Origin: Paenibacillus thiaminolyticus
GTDB taxonomy: Bacteria > Bacillota > Bacilli > Paenibacillales > Paenibacillaceae
NCBI RefSeq assembly: GCF_007066085.1
Contig: NZ_CP041405.1
Location: 4,109,001-4,173,000, forward strand
Length of the DNA stretch: 64,000 bases
Reading direction: 5' to 3'
In this document: piece after piece, positions 16,987 to 26,686 of the stretch
How positions within the stretch are numbered: the first letter of the stretch is position 1
Layout of the letters: the number at the start of each line of letters is the position of its first letter
Position numbers and translations under genes: made by a program
Notes under the pieces: model-generated
Told to the model about the DNA's origin: nothing
Database searches by the model: none
What the model saw: only the letters and a program-made list of their open reading frames with translations

Positions 16987-17730
16987 ATGAACAAGTCGTA
17001 TCATGCCGGGGACCGGCCGAGTTTCTTGTCGTCCCGCATGCAATACTTGCAGGATAATTATGTTCATCCTCCGTTCGATTATGAACAAGAATTGCTGGAG
17101 GCGATCCGGTTCGGCGACGAGACCAAGGCGCTCGATATGCTGAACCGCATCAACAAGCTGGAAGGTGCCGTGCTGGCTTCCTATCCGCTGCGCTCCAGGA
17201 AGAATGCCCTGATTGCTTCCTGCACACTGTTCACCCGGGCGATTATCAAGGGCGGCGTCGATGCGGAGACCGCCTTCCAACTGAGCGATACGCTGATTTT
17301 GGAGATCGAGCGGATGAGTGACGTAGATCGGCTTAACCTGTTCGAGTACGAGATGTTAATGCAGTTCATCGCTACGATCCGGCGGGAGAAGGAAGTGCTG
17401 CCCTATTCGCATATTGTCAATTTATCGGTGCATTATATTCGGGAGCATATTTTCCAAGATCTTGCCTTAAAAGGGATCGCGGCTCATATTGGCGTGCACC
17501 CGAGCTATTTGTCAGATCGCTTCAAGCGCGAGACCGGCATCTCCATTACCTCGTTCATTCACGCGAAGAAGGTGGAGGAGTCGAAGCATCTGCTCATTTA
17601 TACGAATCAGTCCATTTCCGAAATCGCTTTCCTGTTCAAGTTCTGCAGCCAAAGTTATTATACACAGATCTTCAAAAAATTTACGGGCATGACGCCGAGA
17701 CAGTTCCGCGAGGATAATTCCGGCAAGTAA
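16987..17730 (+). CDS. AraC-family transcriptional regulator
   Basis: A 247-residue regulator. Residues 1-140 are an all-helical domain without the usual cupin, containing QYLQDNYVHPPFDYEQELLEA. The last 100 residues are the two-HTH AraC domain (first HTH near LKGIAAHIGVHPSYLSDRFK, second near SISEIAFLFKFCSQSYYTQ, ending TPRQFRED). ATG 16987 has GGAGAGAG upstream; GTG 16969 in the same frame is weaker. It starts the row of plus-strand genes with the kinase and response regulator and faces the phosphorylase operon. It probably controls the locus; effector unknown. Confidence 0.85.
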   Translation: MNKSYHAGDRPSFLSSRMQYLQDNYVHPPFDYEQELLEAIRFGDETKALDMLNRINKLEGAVLASYPLRSRKNALIASCTLFTRAIIKGGVDAETAFQLSDTLILEIERMSDVDRLNLFEYEMLMQFIATIRREKEVLPYSHIVNLSVHYIREHIFQDLALKGIAAHIGVHPSYLSDRFKRETGISITSFIHAKKVEESKHLLIYTNQSISEIAFLFKFCSQSYYTQIFKKFTGMTPRQFREDNSGK

Positions 17731-17754
17731 ACCTGAAAAAAGTAGGAATCAGCT

Positions 17755-19560
17755 ATGAATAGACTGAAGCAGAAAATATTGCATTGGAGCCTCGAAAAGA
17801 AATTAATCGCGGCATTTTCCTGTTTTATTATCGTTCCGCTCTTGTTGATCGGCGGCATTGTGTCCTGGGTATATGTGGATAATAACCGGAATACGATGCT
17901 GGATGCCGCAATCGAGAACAACCGGCAGATTATGAACAATATCGACACGTCGCTGCAGCCGCTGCTGCGCCTGTCCATGTTCCCGCTCCAGGAATCGACC
18001 ATACACCAGATTATGCGCAAGGAATACAGCAAGAAGCCGTATCCGATGCTGGAACGGGGGCGTGACTTCGACACGGTGAACGGGTTGATCCTGAACGGGA
18101 TCATGCTGTACTCCGATCTGATCGATTCGGTCATCATTTATCATGAAAATGATCATGCCATTATCGGCCGCAGCAACAGCCAGTATTTGAACGTCTCCTA
18201 CCTGGATAAGGAATTCATTCACGAACCGTTCGTCCGGAGAATTAAGGAGGAGCACGGAGGTTATGTTCCTATCGGGATCCATCAGGAGCGGCTGCTGTCG
18301 CCTCATGGGGAGCCGGTCGTGTCGATCGGGAGAGCCATTCTTGATCCATATACCAAAAAAGATCTGGGATTCATCCTGCTGAACATATCCGTTGACAAGC
18401 TGAAGACGCTGTGGAGAGATTCCGCCATTACGGAGAACACGAATTTTTATTTGATTGACGAGGACAACCGCATCATATACAGCAAGGATCGGAACGGGAT
18501 CGGCCAGCCCGCTTCCAAAATTCTGGGGGAACAGTTCCGGGAGCTGTCGGGAGAGACGGTGACTCATGAGAAGAAGGATACTTATCTCATATCTTCCTCT
18601 TCCAAGCTGTCAAACTGGAAGGCGGTTACTGTCATTCCGAAGCATGAGCTGTTCTCCATCGTCTATCTGATGGTCGGGATTATGGCGGTCAGCCTTATCC
18701 TGCTGCTGGTGCTGTCCATCCTGATCTCGGCCCAGATTGCGACCATGATCATGAAGCCGCTGTCGGACTTGAACAGCAAGATGAAGCTGGTCTCCCAGGG
18801 CCAGCTCAATGTGGAATTCGATAAGCAGTATGGCGAGATCGGCATTATCAGCAATACGGTGGATAATATGCTGAAGGAGATAAGGGGCTTGATAGGGCGG
18901 ATCTACCGCGAGGAAGAAGAGAAGCGGGATCTGGAAATGATCGCCCTTCAATCCCAGATCCGGCCGCATTTTATTTACAATACGCTGAACGTGATTAAGT
19001 GGATGGCCAAGATCCAGGGCGCCACCGGAATCGAAGAAGCGCTGCATGCGTTCTCGTCCGTTATCAAATTCACCGTAAAAACGAGCGGCAACTATGTCAC
19101 GATTGCCGATGAGGTGGAATTTATCAAGAATTATACCAATATTCTCGATTACCGTTATATGAACAAATTCGAGGTGACCTATGATATCGATCCCGGCGTC
19201 CTCTCGTATAAAACGTTGAAATTTCTGCTGCAGCCGTTGGTTGAGAACGCGGTGTTCCACGGATTTACCGGAATCGACTACAAAGGCAGCCTGATTATTT
19301 CGATACATGAAGATAAGGAACAAAATGAGCTGGTGATGCAAGTATCCGATAACGGGCGCGGCTTTCCGGAAGAAGGACAGGAGCCGCGGCATGAGGATGG
19401 GCCGCGCGATCCGTTCAACTCCATCGGCATTGCTAATGTGCGAAGCCGCATTGAGCTTCATTTCGGAACGGAGTACGGCTTATGGATCACAGGCCGGGAG
19501 CAGGGCGGAACCGTCGCGACAATCCGGGTTCCGGTTATCAACGAAGAAACGGCAGGGTGA
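17755..19560 (+). CDS. Sensor histidine kinase, YesM type
   Basis: A 601-residue membrane kinase. A transmembrane helix at about 20-42 leads into an extracellular dCache-like sensing region (about 45-295); a second helix (about 305-330) is followed by a HAMP domain and a short coiled coil. The phospho-acceptor is His405 in SQIRPHFIYNTLN, the LytS/YesM-type box. The ATPase N-box (LLQPLVENAVFHG) and G-box (SDNGRGFPEEG) follow. Such kinases sense extracellular oligosaccharides, often with a binding protein, and drive the partner regulator six bases downstream. The gene starts at ATG 17755 with a weak AGTAGGAA site, 24 bases after the AraC gene. Confidence 0.92.
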   Translation: MNRLKQKILHWSLEKKLIAAFSCFIIVPLLLIGGIVSWVYVDNNRNTMLDAAIENNRQIMNNIDTSLQPLLRLSMFPLQESTIHQIMRKEYSKKPYPMLERGRDFDTVNGLILNGIMLYSDLIDSVIIYHENDHAIIGRSNSQYLNVSYLDKEFIHEPFVRRIKEEHGGYVPIGIHQERLLSPHGEPVVSIGRAILDPYTKKDLGFILLNISVDKLKTLWRDSAITENTNFYLIDEDNRIIYSKDRNGIGQPASKILGEQFRELSGETVTHEKKDTYLISSSSKLSNWKAVTVIPKHELFSIVYLMVGIMAVSLILLLVLSILISAQIATMIMKPLSDLNSKMKLVSQGQLNVEFDKQYGEIGIISNTVDNMLKEIRGLIGRIYREEEEKRDLEMIALQSQIRPHFIYNTLNVIKWMAKIQGATGIEEALHAFSSVIKFTVKTSGNYVTIADEVEFIKNYTNILDYRYMNKFEVTYDIDPGVLSYKTLKFLLQPLVENAVFHGFTGIDYKGSLIISIHEDKEQNELVMQVSDNGRGFPEEGQEPRHEDGPRDPFNSIGIANVRSRIELHFGTEYGLWITGREQGGTVATIRVPVINEETAG

Positions 19561-19565
19561 TATCG

Positions 19566-21113
19566 ATGCGATTGCTAATTGTAGATGACGAGCCGCTTGT
19601 CAGAATCGGGATTAAATCGGCGATCGATTGGGATAAGCAGGGCGTGGACATTGTCGGGGAAGCGGGGGATGGCGAAGAAGCGCTTGAGATGATGAGAACG
19701 CATGCGCCGGATGTCGTCCTTCTGGACATCAAAATGCCGAAGATAGACGGCCTTGAAGTGCTGAAAGCGATGAAGGAGAGACATATTCCGGCCAAGGTCA
19801 TTATTTTGAGCAGCTTCGATGATATTTCCTATGTGAAGCAGGCGCTGAAGCTAGGGGCGGTCGATTATTTCCACAAGCCGGATATTAACGAGCGCGAGCT
19901 CGTCACCATGCTGACGGCCATCAAGGAGCAGAACGCCGCGAATGGTACGGAAGCGGCCGTCCCCGCAGCCGGGAGCTCCAGCCGCCAGGCAGACCAGGCC
20001 TTGCTTGACGCGCTCCATGGCCATTCGCACAATATGTCGGCGACGGGGCTGCAGGAAGGAAATCTGTACGTGGTGCTGTTCGCCGTGAAGGACTATGACA
20101 AGGTCATTCGAAGGTATACCGCAGACACGGAGTCGGTGCTCCCCAATACGATTCGGAACATCGTCTCCGAACTGCTCTCCAAGGAGAAGGAGATCGAATA
20201 TGTGCAGCTGGATCAGCGGCGCAGCGCCGTCTTCATCAGCAACAGCGAGCTGAAAAGCTTGCTGGCCTCATTGACCCGGGTCAATGAGAAGGTTCAAATG
20301 ATCGGAGCCGCTCTCAAGCGGTTCGTCAATATTGAGCTGGTGTTCGGCATCAGCGACTGGTTCGCCGATTTCAACGGGATAGCGAACGGCTACGCCCAAG
20401 CGGAGGAGGCGCTCTCGCGCAGCTTCTATCATTCGAATGCTTCGATCTTCTATTATCAGCATCTGAAGCGGCCGAGCGAGGATGCCGTGGAGCGGGCCGA
20501 CGCGTATGTCTCGGAGATGAAGGCGGCGCTGAGAGAAGAGGCGGATCAGACCTTCATGAGCCTGTTGACCCGCTGGGAGGGACATCTCCGTCGGGAGGAA
20601 TGCCTGGACAAGAAGGAAGTGCGTAAAATCTATGAAGGCCTGCTGTTCATGATGGGGGAAGACGGCAATGAGCTCGACTCCCCGGACGGCGACGGCAGTG
20701 CCGCTGAGTTGGAGAACTTCGAACAACTGTCGGCTTATTACCGGACGATCTTCATGAAGCGCGCGCAGGACAGGGAGCGGGAGGACAAAGGCTACAGTCA
20801 ATTGACGCGGAATATCATTCAGTATACACATGAGCATTATCAAGAGCGGTTATCCTTGAAGATGTTGGGCGAGCTGTTCCATGTCAGCCCGAATTATGTC
20901 AGCAGGCTGTTCAAGCAGGAGGTAGGAAGAGGTCTGTTCGACTATATCAATGAGCTTCGAATCGAGAAGGCCAAAGCCCTGCTCAAGGACTACCGTTATA
21001 AAATTTATGATATTGCGGAAATGGTAGGCTTTAATAATCAAGCCCATTTCTCCATTGTGTTTCAAAAATATACGGGCCTGTCCCCAATGCAATATCGCAA
21101 AGAAAAAGTGTGA
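19566..21113 (+). CDS. Response regulator with AraC output domain, YesN type
   Basis: A 515-residue regulator, partner of the upstream kinase. The receiver domain (1-120) has the acidic pair in LIVDDEPLV, phospho-acceptor Asp54 in VLLDIKMPKIDG, the conserved Ser in LSSFDD, and the Lys in YFHKPDI. A 270-residue linker domain follows, common in YesN proteins. The C terminus is an AraC-type double HTH ending SPMQYRKEK. ATG 19566 follows GGGTGA; the longer frame upstream overlaps the kinase and is not used. It probably activates the ABC importer genes downstream. Confidence 0.93.
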   Translation: MRLLIVDDEPLVRIGIKSAIDWDKQGVDIVGEAGDGEEALEMMRTHAPDVVLLDIKMPKIDGLEVLKAMKERHIPAKVIILSSFDDISYVKQALKLGAVDYFHKPDINERELVTMLTAIKEQNAANGTEAAVPAAGSSSRQADQALLDALHGHSHNMSATGLQEGNLYVVLFAVKDYDKVIRRYTADTESVLPNTIRNIVSELLSKEKEIEYVQLDQRRSAVFISNSELKSLLASLTRVNEKVQMIGAALKRFVNIELVFGISDWFADFNGIANGYAQAEEALSRSFYHSNASIFYYQHLKRPSEDAVERADAYVSEMKAALREEADQTFMSLLTRWEGHLRREECLDKKEVRKIYEGLLFMMGEDGNELDSPDGDGSAAELENFEQLSAYYRTIFMKRAQDREREDKGYSQLTRNIIQYTHEHYQERLSLKMLGELFHVSPNYVSRLFKQEVGRGLFDYINELRIEKAKALLKDYRYKIYDIAEMVGFNNQAHFSIVFQKYTGLSPMQYRKEKV

Positions 21114-21202
21114 TTATAGAAAAAAAAGCACAAAAATTTATAAAAATGATTTTTTCGGTGCAGTATACAAAAAAGAAAAGGGCCGAGTTGGCCGATATTT
21201 TG

Positions 21203-21227
21203 AAATTAATCATTATTTGATTAATTT
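21203..21227 (+). promoter_or_regulatory. AT-rich inverted repeat upstream of the binding-protein gene
   Basis: AAATTAATC and GATTAATTT form perfect 9-base arms around seven bases, followed by a run of Ts, 73 bases before the binding-protein start. It could be an operator for the response regulator or the end of the regulator transcript. I see no convincing -35/-10 pair in 21114-21299. Confidence 0.35.
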
Positions 21228-21299
21228 TTTTTGTATCCATTTCATCTTATGCTGAAGTAGCAAGGGAAAGTCCAACATACTACATGGGGGGTACCGTAC

Positions 21300-22553
21300 A
21301 TGCGCAAGATGAAGAGAAAGATCTCGGCGACGTTGATTCTTTGTCTGGCCCTGCTTGTCGGCTTGACGGCCTGCGGAGGCGGCAAAGCGGACAACACTGC
21401 GGATCAAGGAAAAGGCAACGAGGCTGCCGGCGAAAAAGTAACCGTTAACATGGGGTTCTGGGGCACCGCGCAGGACTTGAAGGTCTATCAGGATGCAGCC
21501 GCGACTATTTCCGAGCAATATCCTGACATTGAACTGAAGATTAAGCAATACCCAAGCAGTGAGCAGTTCTGGAATACGCTTCCTGGCGAGATCGCCGCAG
21601 GAGTGGCTCCGGATTTTATCAAAATTTCCAATGAAGGCGCTTTTGAGTATATCAATAAAGGATTGTTCACTCCGTTGGACGAGATGATCAGCTCGACGCA
21701 GGTTGACATGACTCGCTTCCCGGAAGCTTCGATGAAGATCTGGAACGTAGACGGCAAGCAATATGGCGTGCCGAACAGCGACATGCCGGCAATGTTCCTG
21801 ATTAATGAGGCGATGTGGAAAAATGCGGGCCTCGGCGATTACCCGACAACCTGGGACGAGGTAAAAGCGGCGGCGAAGAAGCTGAATACCGATAAAGTGA
21901 ACGGTATTATCATCAATCTGGACGCATTCCATATCACCAACTATGTGAAAAGCTTCGGCGGCGGCTGGGGAAATGGCAAAACGATCAACTCCCCAGAGAA
22001 CGTAAAAGCGCTGGAAACGATTATCGAGATGTACAATGACGGTCTGGCCGTAACGCCGAAGGCGCTTGGCTTCGGCTGGGACGGCGAAGTGTTCAGCAAT
22101 GAGCTGGGCGCGATGAGCACGGGCGGATACTGGTACAAAGGCTTCCTGAAGGATGCGAATCCGGATCTGAAATATGCCGCGATTCCGGTTCCGAAGGGCA
22201 CGGCCAACGGCAGCACGATGAGCTCCGACGCTTACGTGGTGCTGAAGGATGCCAAAAACAAGGAAGCAGCGCTTAAAGCCGCTTACTACATGACGAATGA
22301 CAAGACGCAGACCGAGTTCATGGAGCTGGGTTACAACCCGGCCGTTCCGGAGCTGTCGAAGCAATACTTCGAGAAGAATCCAGAGTTCAAGCCAGTACAG
22401 CCTGCGCTGGAATACAGCACGGACTATGGATATCCGACAGATACGAAGCGGTTCACCGACGAACTGGTCAAGCAGTTGGAAGAACGAATTCTTGGCGGTT
22501 CCGGGAAAACGGCACAGCAAATTTTGGACGATATTCAGAAGCAATTCCAATAA
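21300..22553 (+). CDS. Extracellular sugar-binding lipoprotein of an ABC importer
   Basis: A 417-residue family-1 solute-binding protein. The signal peptide ends in LVGLTACGGG with the lipidated Cys25, followed by a Gly/Asn/Asp-rich linker. The mature region has the classic pattern: VNMGFWG first strand, the APDFIKISNEGAFEYINKG strand-helix, the YPTTWDEVKAAAKKL motif, and GAMSTGGYWYKGF. It captures an oligosaccharide and delivers it to the two permeases. ATG 21300 is followed by a second ATG three codons on. A hairpin at 22576-22617 separates it from the permeases, so it is probably made in excess. Confidence 0.95.
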   Translation: MRKMKRKISATLILCLALLVGLTACGGGKADNTADQGKGNEAAGEKVTVNMGFWGTAQDLKVYQDAAATISEQYPDIELKIKQYPSSEQFWNTLPGEIAAGVAPDFIKISNEGAFEYINKGLFTPLDEMISSTQVDMTRFPEASMKIWNVDGKQYGVPNSDMPAMFLINEAMWKNAGLGDYPTTWDEVKAAAKKLNTDKVNGIIINLDAFHITNYVKSFGGGWGNGKTINSPENVKALETIIEMYNDGLAVTPKALGFGWDGEVFSNELGAMSTGGYWYKGFLKDANPDLKYAAIPVPKGTANGSTMSSDAYVVLKDAKNKEAALKAAYYMTNDKTQTEFMELGYNPAVPELSKQYFEKNPEFKPVQPALEYSTDYGYPTDTKRFTDELVKQLEERILGGSGKTAQQILDDIQKQFQ

Positions 22554-22575
22554 GGTGAGTCGGCCGTCTTGATTG

Positions 22576-22617
22576 CTGCTCCTTTCTCCCTCCCCGGGAG
22601 GGGGAGCAGTACCTTTT
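22576..22617 (+). terminator. Attenuating hairpin between binding protein and permeases
   Basis: CTGCTCC..CTCCC pairs with GGGAG..GGAGCAG, and a run of five Ts (22613-22617) follows. This position, after the binding-protein gene, is typical for partial termination in ABC importer operons. Confidence 0.75.
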
Positions 22618-22690
22618 TATCTGTACGTGACAACGACACAGGTTGTCGTTCACACAGGCCGCTTACACTTTCAGTACCAGGAGGAAAACA

Positions 22691-23635
22691 ATGTCCAAAC
22701 ATGGCAGCAACAACGCGGAAGTAAGGGGGGCGAAAATTAGGCAATCCTGGTTCCGTTCCCTGGCGGATTCCGATATGACACTGGGCTGGATGTTTTCACT
22801 ACCTTTTCTAATTTTATGGGCATGGTGGTTTTTATATCCGTTTATCCAGTCCTTCGTGAGAAGCTTTCAGGATGCGAACTTTGCCAATCTCGATCAGGCC
22901 AAGTTCATCGGACTGGACAACTATATTACGATTCTTCAAGACAAGGAATTTTTCCGGGCGGTGCTTCATTCCCTGCAAATCGTGGTCTTGTCTGTTCCGA
23001 TTCAGACGCTGCTTGGCTTGCTGCTGGCGCTGGTCGTGAATCAGAACCTGAAGGGGAAGGGAATCTTCCGAACGGTCTTTTTCCTCCCCTATATTACGTC
23101 CCAGATTGCGATTACGACGGTATTCATGATGCTCTTCAAGAAGGGGACGTTCCTGACGGACTTCTTCGGCATGCTGGGCTTCGGCAATGTCACCTGGTTC
23201 GCGGACACGAGCTATGCCTTGCTGTTCGTCTGCATCCTGTTTATTTTCCAGCAGGCGGGTTTCACGATGATTGTGTATTTATCCGGGCTGCAGGAGATTC
23301 CGAAGGATCTGTATGAGGCGGGCGAGATCGACGGCGCTTCGAAATGGCATAAATTCCGTTATATTACGGTGCCTTCGCTGCGGCCGATTACGTTCTTCAT
23401 CGTCTCGGTCTCCACGATTACCGGCTTCCAGATTTACGACCAGATCGCGGCCATCTCCCGATACGGCGCGCTCGGTTCGCCGGCCGGCGCCACGAGCACG
23501 GTCGTGACGTATTTCTACCAGCACGGGATCCGTTATATGAACATCGGTTACGGAAGCGCGGCCGTCGTGCTGTTCTTCTTCATCATTATGTTCATTACGT
23601 TCCTGCAAAAAAAACTATTGGACGAGAAGGGGTGA
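22691..23635 (+). CDS. ABC sugar importer permease (MalF-like)
   Basis: A 314-residue integral membrane protein with six predicted spans. The binding-protein-dependent motif is intact: KDLYEAGEIDGASKWHKFRYI (EAA loop with the Gly three-quarters in) contacts the ATPase. ATG 22691 has AGGAGGAAA six bases upstream; the longer frame upstream has no signal. It heterodimerises with the next permease. No ATPase gene is present in the window, so a shared MsmX-type ATPase elsewhere is likely, as known for many Firmicute CUT1 importers. Confidence 0.93.
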   Translation: MSKHGSNNAEVRGAKIRQSWFRSLADSDMTLGWMFSLPFLILWAWWFLYPFIQSFVRSFQDANFANLDQAKFIGLDNYITILQDKEFFRAVLHSLQIVVLSVPIQTLLGLLLALVVNQNLKGKGIFRTVFFLPYITSQIAITTVFMMLFKKGTFLTDFFGMLGFGNVTWFADTSYALLFVCILFIFQQAGFTMIVYLSGLQEIPKDLYEAGEIDGASKWHKFRYITVPSLRPITFFIVSVSTITGFQIYDQIAAISRYGALGSPAGATSTVVTYFYQHGIRYMNIGYGSAAVVLFFFIIMFITFLQKKLLDEKG

Positions 23636-23639
23636 GCGC

Positions 23640-24464
23640 ATGAAGACTCGAAGCAGAACCGGGAGGCTTTTCCTGTACCTCGGCGCGATCCTGATTGGGC
23701 TCTTGTTTGCCCTTCCTTTTCTCTACACGATCTATACGTCGCTCGTTCCGATGCGATACGTCAACAAGTTGGTGTCGCCTGGAATGTGGACGCTCGACAA
23801 CTATAAAATGTTCTTCACCAATGAAGCGTATGATGTGCCAAGATGGTTCCTCAACACGCTCATTATGACGGGGATTGTCGTGATAGGGAATCTGATCATT
23901 AACCCGATGGCGGGATTCGCGCTCGCCAAGCTCGATTTCCGGGGCAAAAGCGTTATCTACTGGATTGTCGTCGCGACGATGATGGTTCCTTACCATATGA
24001 TTTTGATTCCGGTATACGTCAATGTGGCCCAGCTCGGCTGGCTGAACACATTCTGGGCATTGACGGTGCCTTTCTTGTACCAAGGCCTGTATATCTTTAT
24101 GCTGCGCCAATTCTTCATCTCGGTGCCGAACGAATTCATCGAGGCGGCCCGGATTGACGGCTTGACGAAGATGGGCGCCTTCTGGCGGATTGTGTACCCG
24201 CTGGCCCGTTCTTCGCTGATTACGATGTCGATTCTTGCTTTTGCCGGAACATGGAACAGCTACCTGATTCCGAGCACGCTGGCCAATACGCCGGAGAGAT
24301 ATGTGCTCGTCGTCGGTCTGAACAGCGTGAAGGATATGTTCTTCGAGAATACGCCGCTTATTATGGCGGGGGTCGTTCTCTCTACGCTGCCGATTATCAT
24401 CTTCTTTTTCGTGTTCCAGCGCCAATATATTGAAGGCATTTCCAATGCCGGCGTCAAAGGCTGA
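23640..24464 (+). CDS. ABC sugar importer permease (MalG-like)
   Basis: A 274-residue permease with six spans; first span follows the Lys/Arg-rich N terminus. The EAA loop reads NEFIEAARIDGLTKMGAFWRIVYPLA, and the gene ends with the QRQYIEGISNAGVKG tail characteristic of MalG-type subunits. The ATG lies four bases after the previous stop, with GGGGTGAG as ribosome site. It completes the CUT1 membrane channel for the oligosaccharide handled by the downstream GH3 and debranching-type enzymes. Confidence 0.94.
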   Translation: MKTRSRTGRLFLYLGAILIGLLFALPFLYTIYTSLVPMRYVNKLVSPGMWTLDNYKMFFTNEAYDVPRWFLNTLIMTGIVVIGNLIINPMAGFALAKLDFRGKSVIYWIVVATMMVPYHMILIPVYVNVAQLGWLNTFWALTVPFLYQGLYIFMLRQFFISVPNEFIEAARIDGLTKMGAFWRIVYPLARSSLITMSILAFAGTWNSYLIPSTLANTPERYVLVVGLNSVKDMFFENTPLIMAGVVLSTLPIIIFFFVFQRQYIEGISNAGVKG

Positions 24465-24482
24465 TGGATGGAGGGAAATGGT

Positions 24483-26615
24483 ATGGAGAAGAGCGAGAAG
24501 AGCGGGTTGGAGCAATGGAGAAGCCGGGCGGAAGAGCTGCTTGGCACAATGACGCTGGCCGAGAAGATCGGCCAGACCGTGCAGTACGGCCGCTGTGAGG
24601 AGCGGGAGCGGGAACTGATCGCGGAGGGGAAGGTCGGTTCGCTGCTGAACGTGCACGGCGCGGATAAAGTGAATGAGCTGCAGCGAATCGCGGTAGAGCG
24701 GAGCCGGCTGGGCATTCCGCTGTTGATCGGCGATGATGTCATACACGGCTTCCGCACCATCTTCCCGATTCCGCTCGCCGAAGCGGCGAGCTGGGATCTG
24801 GACGCAATGGAGAAGAATGCCTGCATCGCGGCGATCGAGGCGGCGGCGGAAGGAATCCGCTGGACGTTCGCTCCGATGGCGGACCTTACGCGCGAGCCCC
24901 GCTGGGGGAGAATCGCAGAGAGCACGGGAGAGGACGTCTACCTGTCGTCCCTGGCCGCGGCCGCGAAGGTTAGAGGCTTCCAGAGCCTGAATGCGGAAGG
25001 CTTCCCGACGGTTGCCGCCTGCGTCAAGCATTTCGCCGGATACGGCTGGGTGGAAGGCGGACGCGACTACGATACGACCGACATGTCGGAGCGGACGCTG
25101 CGGGAGACCGTGCTGCCGCCTTACCTCGGCGGCATTCAGGCCGGCGCCTTGACCGTCATGAGCGCCTTCAGCGAGCTGAACGGGGTGCCCGCTACGGGCA
25201 GTTCCTACTTGTTGCGGGATATTTTGCGGGAGGAATGGGGCTTCACCGGCATGGTGGTCAGCGACTGGGAATCGATCGAAGAATTGATCTATCACGGCTA
25301 TGCGGAGGATCGCCGCGATTCCGCCCGCAGAGGGCTGCTTGCCGGGGTCGATATGGACATGCATTCCGGCGTCTACCTGGAGCATCTGGAATCGCTCGTG
25401 GAGGAGAGCCCTGAGCTGATGAAGCTGCTGGATGAGGCGGTGCTGCGCATTCTGATGGTGAAGTTCCAGCTCGGCTTGTTCGAACGGCCGTATGTCGATG
25501 CCGGAGAGCCGCCAGCGGCTGGCATTCCGGCGGAACACGCGGAGCAGGCGAGAGACAGCGCGCGCAAGTCAATCGTGCTGCTGCAGAACGACAGCGGCAT
25601 CCTGCCGCTCGATGATGAACGGCACCGAAAGATCGCCTTGATTGGCCCGTTGGCGGATGACCGCCACAACTCGATGGGCTGCTGGGCCTGGAAAGGCCGG
25701 GACGAGGATGTTGTAACGGTATGGGATGCGTTCCAATCCGAGATTGGGCCTCATGCCGAGGTGTGCTATGAGCCGGGCAGCGGCATCAACGAGGCGATCC
25801 CGGGCGGCATCGATCGCGCCGTCGAGCTGGCCAAGCAATGCGATGTCGCCGTCGTTACGGTGGGCGAGAGCGAGGCGATGACGGGCGAGCATTACAATGT
25901 CGCCTCGATTACGCTTCCGGCTTGCCAGGAGCGTCTGATCCGGGAGCTGAAGGAGAAGACCGCTACGCCGGTCATCGTCGTCTTGATGAACGGGCGGCCA
26001 TTGGCGACCGAGTGGGTGCACCGCCATGCCGATGCGGTGGTGGAGGCTTGGCACTTGGGGACGATGACCGGCTCTGCGCTCGCCGATGTTCTGACGGGCC
26101 GTCATAACCCGAGCGGCCGCTTGCCGGTCACGATCCCGCGTTCTACCGGACAAATTCCGATTTATTATAACCGTAAAAATACGGGCCGCCCGCATTTGTA
26201 TGAGGATTATATCGATTGCGACGATTCGCCGCTGTATCCGTTCGGGTACGGCCTCAGTTATACAACGTTCCATTATGACGATCTGCAATTGGAACGAAGT
26301 GCGATTCACCGGGATGAGTCGGTCTCCGTCTCTGTCCGGGTGTCGAATGCGGGACCGCGCGCCGGGGAAGAGACGGTGCAGCTGTATATCCGCGATCTGG
26401 TCGGAAGTACGACGCGTCCCGTCAAGGAATTGAAGGGCTTCCGCAAAGTCTTCCTGCAGCCGGGAGAGAGCCGGACGGTGAGCTTCGAGCTGACGCCGGC
26501 AGAGCTGGGGCTGCTGGATGAGCAGTTCCGGTTCAAGGTGGAGCCGGGCAAGTTCCATATCTGGATCGGGCCTCATTCCGAGGAAGGCTTGCAGGGTGAA
26601 TTGACGGTAACGTAG
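24483..26615 (+). CDS. GH3 glycoside hydrolase (beta-glucosidase type)
   Basis: A 710-residue cytoplasmic enzyme (no signal peptide) with the GH3 layout: an (alpha/beta)8 domain, an alpha/beta sandwich, then a C-terminal fibronectin-III-like domain with the LKGFRKVFLQPGESRTV motif. The nucleophile is Asp261 in GMVVSDWES; substrate-binding KHFAGYGWVEGGRDYDTTDM lies just upstream. It removes beta-linked sugars from the non-reducing end. ATG 24483 follows GGAGGGAAATGGT; the ATG at 24468 precedes that site. It is next to the importer and therefore probably acts on the imported sugar; glucose versus xylose specificity is undecided. Confidence 0.92.
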   Translation: MEKSEKSGLEQWRSRAEELLGTMTLAEKIGQTVQYGRCEERERELIAEGKVGSLLNVHGADKVNELQRIAVERSRLGIPLLIGDDVIHGFRTIFPIPLAEAASWDLDAMEKNACIAAIEAAAEGIRWTFAPMADLTREPRWGRIAESTGEDVYLSSLAAAAKVRGFQSLNAEGFPTVAACVKHFAGYGWVEGGRDYDTTDMSERTLRETVLPPYLGGIQAGALTVMSAFSELNGVPATGSSYLLRDILREEWGFTGMVVSDWESIEELIYHGYAEDRRDSARRGLLAGVDMDMHSGVYLEHLESLVEESPELMKLLDEAVLRILMVKFQLGLFERPYVDAGEPPAAGIPAEHAEQARDSARKSIVLLQNDSGILPLDDERHRKIALIGPLADDRHNSMGCWAWKGRDEDVVTVWDAFQSEIGPHAEVCYEPGSGINEAIPGGIDRAVELAKQCDVAVVTVGESEAMTGEHYNVASITLPACQERLIRELKEKTATPVIVVLMNGRPLATEWVHRHADAVVEAWHLGTMTGSALADVLTGRHNPSGRLPVTIPRSTGQIPIYYNRKNTGRPHLYEDYIDCDDSPLYPFGYGLSYTTFHYDDLQLERSAIHRDESVSVSVRVSNAGPRAGEETVQLYIRDLVGSTTRPVKELKGFRKVFLQPGESRTVSFELTPAELGLLDEQFRFKVEPGKFHIWIGPHSEEGLQGELTVT

Positions 26616-26686
26616 AGGATCGTCACGAACCAACGAGATAGAAGGACCTGCCGTTCACGCAGAAACTATGAATAGATGGGAGATCG

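Noticed and set aside
23595..25538. 647-residue minus-strand frame over the permease and GH3 genes
   Set aside because: Shadow of two well-supported genes; spans their boundary in the wrong sense.
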